A stretch of 64,000 bases of DNA from Candidatus Poribacteria bacterium (GTDB taxonomy: Bacteria > Poribacteria > WGA-4E > WGA-3G): assembly GCA_022827885.1 (NCBI GenBank), contig JAJEIP010000050.1:1-64000 (forward strand), given 5' to 3'. This document shows, piece after piece, positions 59,051 to 64,000 of the stretch (position 1 is the stretch's first letter; each line of letters starts with the position of its first letter). Under the pieces are notes generated by a model that worked only from the letters and a program-made list of their open reading frames with translations, had not been told where the DNA came from and made no database searches. The translations under genes and the position numbers were made by a program.

Positions 59051-60055
59051 CTACTGAGTCCCTGCCCGTTCCATGTAGAGATGTGTGGTCAGAAGTGCCC
59101 AGATAGGTGCTAATACAGCGTCTATCAATATGTTTACAATGACCATCACCGCGATTGCCCAAACAGGGGGATCCTGTAAGGTTATTTGGACCTGAACACC
59201 AAAAAAGAGATCGAAAAATTTCCCTGATAGTAGTATCTCACGTAAGGGCACAAATTCAGGGGCAAGGACAGAAAACAGTAGCAACGTTAAACCGAGAACC
59301 GCCGTGGTAAACACCATTGCTCCCCAAACAAGCAACAGGTACATACCAAAAAACTGCCTCCATTTCCCGCTCACGAGTTCACTACTACGGCGCAGCGCAG
59401 CGATCCACGATAGATTCTCAATAATGATTCCTTGGTGGTAGAGGCTCCATTTTACCAAAAAATAAACCGCGGGAATACCAACAATCATCAGCAACAGAAT
59501 CGGCGTAGCAGGTGCTACCGGTACATACGGTATCAAAACTTGAGAGAATCCAGTCAAGATGGGTATGACAACGGTAAAAAATACCGCTGTAGCGAGTAGT
59601 CCGAATAAGACCCATATCCCCAAAATAGATACGATCTTGCGACGTGTATGGCGCCAGGCTTTGCCTGAAGTAGCCTTTGTGCCACGGTATTGATGGACGA
59701 TGATAAAAGCCAGTGGACACATCGCTAACCATAGAAAACCGATGTCAAAGGTAGATCCATGGAAGCCACCAGTTGTCTTTACACCCATTGGTTTCGAGGA
59801 AGACTGATTAGTTCCTGTTGATCCACTAAATACCGTGATTGCTCCTGATGTGCTAAAAGTCCATTGTGCCTCTGCAATCCATAATTTGGAAAACAAAAAC
59901 GAGGCACTGTAGAATGCAAGGCTGACAATGATGACCGGGAACATCACGCGCCAGAACAAGCCGAAATGATTCCAATAGTCCCTGAATATCGCCGACATAA
60001 GCCTGAGCCATGGCACGGAAGTCGTAGTTCCTGCGTTTTCCAGAACGTCTTGCAT
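59051..60055 (-). CDS. Multi-pass membrane protein of unknown function
   Basis: The 334-residue protein has about six hydrophobic segments (around 35-55, 105-120, 140-165, 170-200, 240-270, 295-320). A conserved-looking amphipathic stretch WSLYHQGIIIENLSWIAALR followed by RSSELVSGKWRQFF resembles the membrane domain of glycerophosphodiester-phosphodiesterase-related and YciC-like proteins. A Ser/Thr/Gly-rich loop at about 70-100 is probably extracytoplasmic. No enzyme motif is visible. It is convergent with the RNase Z-like gene. Confidence 0.65.
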   Translation of the reverse strand: MQDVLENAGTTTSVPWLRLMSAIFRDYWNHFGLFWRVMFPVIIVSLAFYSASFLFSKLWIAEAQWTFSTSGAITVFSGSTGTNQSSSKPMGVKTTGGFHGSTFDIGFLWLAMCPLAFIIVHQYRGTKATSGKAWRHTRRKIVSILGIWVLFGLLATAVFFTVVIPILTGFSQVLIPYVPVAPATPILLLMIVGIPAVYFLVKWSLYHQGIIIENLSWIAALRRSSELVSGKWRQFFGMYLLLVWGAMVFTTAVLGLTLLLFSVLAPEFVPLREILLSGKFFDLFFGVQVQITLQDPPVWAIAVMVIVNILIDAVLAPIWALLTTHLYMERAGTQ

Positions 60056-60179
60056 AGTTTATTTCTCTATAGGGACATAAAGATCTCGACAACGTGATTT
60101 CGCTCTATGATGTCGTTATTAACGACGCTGTGGGGTAGATTTCGGGCAAGCCTGCAAAGCATAATATCGGGCAGTGTAT

Positions 60180-60240
60180 GTAGAGGCGAGTCTCCAAGCC
60201 GTTCAGTTTCATGTATCTATGCCCGGAGATCTCGCCCTAC
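60180..60240 (+). repeat. Imperfect inverted repeat, GTAGGGCGAG family
   Basis: GTAGAGGCGAGTCTCC (60180-60195) and GGAGATCTCGCCCTAC (60225-60240) form an imperfect stem around a 29-base loop. The GGGCGAG core is shared with the hairpin at 16010-16033. It lies in the 264-base gap between two minus-strand genes. Confidence 0.5.
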
Positions 60241-60319
60241 AGCACACGACCGATCACTCTTCTATTAAAGCGACATAGGGAAACCCGGTATAGGAGGGTG
60301 GTTTCCCTAAAATTTGGAT

Positions 60320-61717
60320 TTAGCTGCCCATGCCCGGATGAGAGCTGGCATCTTGGTCAGACGTTCCCGCTTCCTGTTCCTCGTAGAACTTGTATCCGTC
60401 TTCGTCTTGGTCAAGTTCATACTGGCGGACGATCTGCTCTGCTTCCCGAAGGTACGGGGTGTCTCCCTTTGTAATGCTCATATAGGCTTTGAACCCGTCA
60501 TAAGCCGATCCGAATTCACGGATGGAACGAAAGCAAACCGCCTGTTGGTAAACAGCTTCATTTCGCCATACGGACTCCGGAGCGTTTTCAAACAGATTGT
60601 CATATGCCTCAATCGCGCGTTCGTACTCACCATTTTGCTGATAGAGAGTCCCTGTACGATATAGGGCATCTGCGGAGGCGAATTTCTTATGCGATAGGTC
60701 TCTCGCCAACGTCTTGTAAGCATTAATCGCACGCGGGAAGTTACGAAGTTTCTCCCAGTTACCTCCAATTTGTTGGAAGTTTTGAACGACCTGATCGCTA
60801 TACCCCATCACCCACATATCAGCAGGCGTAATTTTCCGTCCGGTCTTTTGGTATTCGACCGCTTTCTTATTCCGGAACTTATTAATTTCATCCATTAGGA
60901 AGCTAATCTCTACCAGGATTTCATTCGTCTGCTTCAGGAGTGTTCCGGCCTGAGATGCCTCATAAGAATCTGGAAACTTCTCGGTAACCCCGACAAAAGC
61001 GGGCCAGCCACCCCGATAGTCGAAGAGGGTATAAAAATAAACGTTACCGATCTGGAATTGCGCCTGCGGTGCTTTCGGATGCTCAGGAAATTCTTCGACC
61101 ATTCGTTCGTAATTACGGATGGCTTCGGTGAAATTTTCTAAACTTTCATAAGCACGAGCGACCTCGTAGAGTGCCTCCGCAGCGATATTGAAGGTCTCAT
61201 CTGTTGGCGAATTCTCATAAAGTGCTTTATAGTTTTGGTATTCAGCCCGCTTCGTCTTAATGACCTCGCGGTTCTTCCGAATATTCGCCGTACCACTTTT
61301 CGCTTCGTTGGCGTAATATCCGGTGGGGTCTAACGCAACGATGGATTGATAATGCTCAACGGCTTTATCCCAATCGTAGCGACGCTTATAGACTTTGGCG
61401 ATCTGGTAGTGTGCACGCTGTGCCCATTTACCTTTCGTATCGCGCTCAATAACCTCTGAATAGAGGGCTATCGCTCTATCGTAAAGTTCCTGTTGCCTCT
61501 GGCGATTCTCCTCCATCTTTTCTGGATCATCATCGCGCACTTCCATAGTTTCTGCCTCGTCAAACGCACTGTCGGCGTTTTGCAGCTTGGCACCGAGGGG
61601 AACAATACTTACACCGCCTACGCACCCGCTAATCGTCCCAATAAGAAAAGCGAAGGCAAGCATGAGAAGATGGGCTCGGTCTATTCGGAGACCGAGGCCG
61701 TGTGTGAAACGGTTCAT
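60320..61717 (-). CDS. TPR-repeat lipoprotein, BamD/YbgF-like
   Basis: The 465-residue protein has a lipoprotein signal (LLMLAFAFLIGTISGC, Cys32) followed by tetratricopeptide-like helices. Examples are YDRAIALYSEVIERDTKGKW, YDWDKAVEHYQSIVALDPTG, ENFTEAIRNYERMVEEFPEH, RNFPRAINAYKTLARDLSHK and GEYERAIEAYDNLFENAPES. The pattern is that of outer-membrane assembly (BamD-like) or periplasmic scaffold proteins, but it is about twice the length of BamD. The tail is acidic. AAGGAGGACC before the ATG and a near-consensus promoter suggest good expression. Confidence 0.8.
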   Translation of the reverse strand: MNRFTHGLGLRIDRAHLLMLAFAFLIGTISGCVGGVSIVPLGAKLQNADSAFDEAETMEVRDDDPEKMEENRQRQQELYDRAIALYSEVIERDTKGKWAQRAHYQIAKVYKRRYDWDKAVEHYQSIVALDPTGYYANEAKSGTANIRKNREVIKTKRAEYQNYKALYENSPTDETFNIAAEALYEVARAYESLENFTEAIRNYERMVEEFPEHPKAPQAQFQIGNVYFYTLFDYRGGWPAFVGVTEKFPDSYEASQAGTLLKQTNEILVEISFLMDEINKFRNKKAVEYQKTGRKITPADMWVMGYSDQVVQNFQQIGGNWEKLRNFPRAINAYKTLARDLSHKKFASADALYRTGTLYQQNGEYERAIEAYDNLFENAPESVWRNEAVYQQAVCFRSIREFGSAYDGFKAYMSITKGDTPYLREAEQIVRQYELDQDEDGYKFYEEQEAGTSDQDASSHPGMGS

Positions 61718-61807
61718 TGTGGGTCCTCCTTAGGAAAATAGAAATGTGCCGGCATGTTTTCAGACAGAACAACATTAGCTAACCGGCTCCCGTTCATTCT
61801 TCTAAAT

Positions 61808-61835
61808 ATTATACGAAATTTGCAAAAAATGTCAA
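61808..61835 (-). promoter_or_regulatory. Sigma-70 promoter of the TPR lipoprotein gene
   Basis: On the minus strand TTGACA (61830-61835), 16 bases, TATAAT (61808-61813). The ATG is about 90 bases downstream. Confidence 0.75.
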
Positions 61836-61941
61836 TTCTTTTTTAATTTTTTAAAATTCTAATCGTTTTGGTTCTTGGCAAGAATTTTACTAAATCTGAA
61901 GATTACGGCTACAGGCACAGACAAACATCAACAGGAAAAAC

Positions 61942-61970
61942 TTGACAAACATCTGCAAATATGCCAGAAT
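61942..61970 (+). promoter_or_regulatory. Possible promoter of the beta-hydroxyacid dehydrogenase gene
   Basis: TTGACA (61942-61947), 17 bases, CAGAAT (61965-61970). The -10 is weak. It is divergent from the TPR lipoprotein promoter about 110 bases away. Confidence 0.45.
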
Positions 61971-62065
61971 TACGTTTGTACAAAACGGGTAACGTCCCGA
62001 TGATCGGACCATTTGTTTAACATAAATATTTCCATGTGGAAGTCAAACGTAACGAGGAGGAAAAC

Positions 62066-62983
62066 ATGGCAGATTCACAAAATAGGGCAGATTACAAAAT
62101 TGGTGTTGTAGGGGTAGGCAGAATGGGAGCGAACATCGCCCGACATCTCAATGACGAAGGGTTTGATGTTACGGCTGTATACGATGTCGCAGCCGAACGC
62201 GCACAAGAACTCGCAGCAGAAATCGGCGCAACAGCAACCGGAGAACTCGCGAAAGTTACAGCACTTTCAGACTTTATTATTACTGTGGTAACCGACGATG
62301 CGGCGATGCGGACCATCTTTTCCGATGATGCAGCGGACAGCCTGCTACAAGGGGCATCCGGCACAGTCTTTATTAACTGCGCAACGATTAGCCCGCAAGT
62401 CCACGTAGATGTCGAGCAACTCGCCACGAAACATGGCGCAGAGAGTCTTGAAGGATGTATGGCAAGTAGTATCACGCAAGCACGGGAAGGGACGCTTTAC
62501 CTCATGTGCGGCGGTAAAAAAGAAACTTTCGACAAGGCACGCGCGATTCTGGATTCAATGAGCATTTCGCTCCGTTACATCGGTGGAGCCGGTCAAGCAG
62601 CACAAGTGAAAGCACTCGTCAATATGGTAATGAATATCAATACCGCAGGACTCGCTGAAGGTCTTGGTTTGGGTGATGCCCTCGGATTGGATCTGGCGAT
62701 GTTACAGGAGGTTTTCGCACAAACAGGGGCAAACTCCCGCGTTTTGGAAACCGACGGGGAAGATATGGAAGCACGCGACCATGAATGTTATTTCTCAGCT
62801 GCCCATGCCTCCAAAGATTCAGGGATCGCTCTCGACTTGGCAGACGAGGCTGGGATTTCTCTCCCACTCGCACAGGCGACGAAGGCACAGTATGATCGGA
62901 TGATTGAAGCCGGATTGGGCGAGCTGGATAAGTCCGGTGTCGCTGAACTCACCTTCCCCGGACGGGGCCCAGATGATGCTTAA
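62066..62983 (+). CDS. NAD(P)-dependent beta-hydroxyacid dehydrogenase (3-hydroxyisobutyrate dehydrogenase family)
   Basis: From ATG 62066 (GAGGAGG upstream) the protein has 305 residues. It has an N-terminal Rossmann fold (IGVVGVGRMGANIARHLNDE), VFINCATISPQVHVDVEQLA (substrate loop), GGAGQAAQVKALVNMVMNIN with the catalytic Lys-Asn pair, and a helical C-terminal domain. Tartronate semialdehyde reductase, glyoxylate reductase and 3-hydroxyisobutyrate dehydrogenase share this pattern. The upstream ATG at 62036 lacks a ribosome site. Its last 11 bases overlap the next gene. Confidence 0.87.
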   Translation: MADSQNRADYKIGVVGVGRMGANIARHLNDEGFDVTAVYDVAAERAQELAAEIGATATGELAKVTALSDFIITVVTDDAAMRTIFSDDAADSLLQGASGTVFINCATISPQVHVDVEQLATKHGAESLEGCMASSITQAREGTLYLMCGGKKETFDKARAILDSMSISLRYIGGAGQAAQVKALVNMVMNINTAGLAEGLGLGDALGLDLAMLQEVFAQTGANSRVLETDGEDMEARDHECYFSAAHASKDSGIALDLADEAGISLPLAQATKAQYDRMIEAGLGELDKSGVAELTFPGRGPDDA

Positions 62984-63722
62984 CCGCAAGGAAGAACTAA
63001 AAGGCGTAATTCTCGCAGGCGGACTCGGCATCCGTTTGCATCCACTCACTAAAGTTACCAGCAAGCACCTCCTACCTGTAGGCAACGAGCCGATGGTGTT
63101 TCACAGTATCAAACAACTCACGACTGCAGGTATCACCGATATCCTTATCGTGACGAATCCGCAATACGTCGGAGACTTCGTGCGGGTTTTGGGCGGTGGA
63201 AGTGATTTTGGGTGTGAACTCACTTATCGCGTGCAAGAGGAAGCCAAAGGCATCGCGCATGCCCTCGCGCTGGCAGAAGGGTTCGCCAGCGGCGATAAGA
63301 TTGCTGTGCTGTTGGGGGACAATATCTTTGAAACCTCTATTCAGCAAGCCGTTAACGACTTCCACGCACAACCCCAAGGAGCTCGAGTCTTGCTCAAAAA
63401 GGTATCGGATCCTGAACGTTACGGCGTGGCGACATTAGACGGGAGCCATATCGTTGCGATAGAGGAGAAACCGACGCATCCGAAAAGCGAGTACGCCGTC
63501 GTCGGGGTCTATTTCTATGACGCATCCGTATTTGACATTATCCGCACAGTTGAACCTTCGGCACGCGGGGAATACGAAATAACTACTGTCAACAACGCAT
63601 ATATTCAGCGCGGAGCACTTGAATACAGTCTGGTCCAGGGAGAATGGATTGATGCAGGAACCTTTGACGCGCTCATTGAAGCGCATCAGATCTTGCTAAA
63701 TTCCTCAGATTGGCAGTGTTAA
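62973..63722 (+). CDS. Sugar-1-phosphate nucleotidyltransferase (RmlA-like)
   Basis: From ATG 62973 the protein has 249 residues. KGVILAGGLGIRLHPLTKVT followed by SKHLLPVGNEPM is the nucleotide-binding motif of glucose-1-phosphate thymidylyltransferases. ALLLGDN-type IAVLLGDNIFET, IVAIEEKPTHPKSEYAVVGV and GEWIDAGTFDALIEAHQI follow. It activates a hexose phosphate with dTTP or UTP for surface polysaccharide. A further ATG at 62976 is equally possible. The leader motif-like CCGCAAGGAAGAACTAAAAG lies within its first codons. The short form (about 245 residues) is typical of one RmlA-like branch. Confidence 0.85.
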   Translation: MMLNRKEELKGVILAGGLGIRLHPLTKVTSKHLLPVGNEPMVFHSIKQLTTAGITDILIVTNPQYVGDFVRVLGGGSDFGCELTYRVQEEAKGIAHALALAEGFASGDKIAVLLGDNIFETSIQQAVNDFHAQPQGARVLLKKVSDPERYGVATLDGSHIVAIEEKPTHPKSEYAVVGVYFYDASVFDIIRTVEPSARGEYEITTVNNAYIQRGALEYSLVQGEWIDAGTFDALIEAHQILLNSSDWQC

Positions 63723-63828
63723 AAGTTGTCAGTTATCAGTTGTCAGTTAAGAAGTCCTCTGTCTAATGACAATCTCTTGTTCCTGAAAACCGATGACTAA
63801 AAGCGTAGCGAACTGAAAACTATTAAAA
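63723..63828 (+). repeat. GTTATCAG-type dispersed repeat (longest copy)
   Basis: AGTTGTCAGTTATCAGTTGT begins a stretch of short near-repeats, and CTGAAAACCGATGACTAAAA with AACTGAAAAC closes it in looser form. It fills the gap between the nucleotidyltransferase and glycosyltransferase genes. Related pieces are at 5231, 11941 and 26180. Confidence 0.5.
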
Positions 63829-64000
63829 ATGGACGAAAAACCCATTATATCCATCGTGGTTCCCGTTTACAACGAAGAAGAAAACGTTCGTCTGTTGTTT
63901 GAAAAAATCCAAGCAGTATGTGAGACAATCGGTGATTCTTATGAAGTGGTGTTCGTGGATGACGGAAGCCACGATAAGACCTTCGCTGTGCTTTCGGAAT
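63829..64000 (+). CDS. Family 2 glycosyltransferase, N-terminal part (runs off the window)
   Basis: The frame from ATG 63829 is open to the window end (57 codons). It reads PIISIVVPVYNEEENVRLLF and YEVVFVDDGSHDKTFAVLSE, the GT-A nucleotide-binding start of polyprenol-phosphate mannosyltransferase/DPM1-like enzymes. The DDGS motif carries the UDP/GDP-binding Asp. Together with the upstream nucleotidyltransferase it suggests a surface-sugar gene set continuing to the right. Confidence 0.85.
   Translation, partial: MDEKPIISIVVPVYNEEENVRLLFEKIQAVCETIGDSYEVVFVDDGSHDKTFAVLSE

Overview
The window looks like a chromosomal segment of an uncultured, Gram-negative marine bacterium. I would guess a member of Candidatus Poribacteria or a close neighbour. 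The grounds are protein style (LamG proteins, Asp-box proteins, sulfatase, very large sigma-factor fusions), ADP-heptose/LPS genes and a TonB receptor that imply an outer membrane, and many short palindromic intergenic repeats. No rRNA marker is present, so the phylum is an inference. Coding density is high, with mostly short same-strand gene runs.

Layout. 1-3.4 kb: end of a lipoprotein gene, then a surface-sugar operon (heptose kinase, GmhB phosphatase, UDP-sugar dehydrogenase). 3.6-9 kb: a coiled-coil NYN protein, a secreted repeat protein and an alkaline-phosphatase superfamily enzyme. 9-16 kb (minus strand): PolX/PHP, FtsX, FtsE, TopA and AccD. 16-20 kb: two LamG proteins, one cut by an in-frame stop codon, around an AAA+ ATPase. 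20-25.4 kb: MATE transporter, a rhodanese whose catalytic position is UGA (probable selenoprotein), a hydrolase, an amidohydrolase and MoeA. 25.5-29.7 kb: a metal locus, probably zinc (His-rich small protein, His/Glu-rich lipoprotein, ZnuD-like TonB receptor, MerC-like protein).

29.8-44.8 kb is the most unusual part. It holds two copies of a module made of two ABC-2 type permeases plus an ECF sigma factor fused to a seven-Asp-box beta-propeller. In copy 1 a transmembrane helix separates sigma and propeller, so the propeller should lie outside the membrane. In copy 2 that segment is missing, so the propeller should be cytoplasmic. Copy 1 also carries a LamG gene translationally coupled to a permease. 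A TnpB-only transposon sits between the copies, and a 362-bp MITE-like element splits copy 2. I know of no described system with this layout.

45-51 kb: MobA, M28 peptidase, sulfatase, a small membrane protein, glyoxalase and DppA-like peptidase. 51-54 kb: a 989-residue protein that looks like a degenerate primase-helicase. 54-64 kb: ArgS with an altered HIGH motif, class III aminotransferase, MtnP, RNase Z-like hydrolase, a membrane protein, a TPR lipoprotein, a beta-hydroxyacid dehydrogenase, a sugar nucleotidyltransferase and the start of a family 2 glycosyltransferase.

Regulatory signals are unusually clear. Several promoters match TTGACA-17-TATAAT exactly, and at least seven unrelated genes share the same start-codon leader, AAGGNAAAATTAAAAA followed by ATG.
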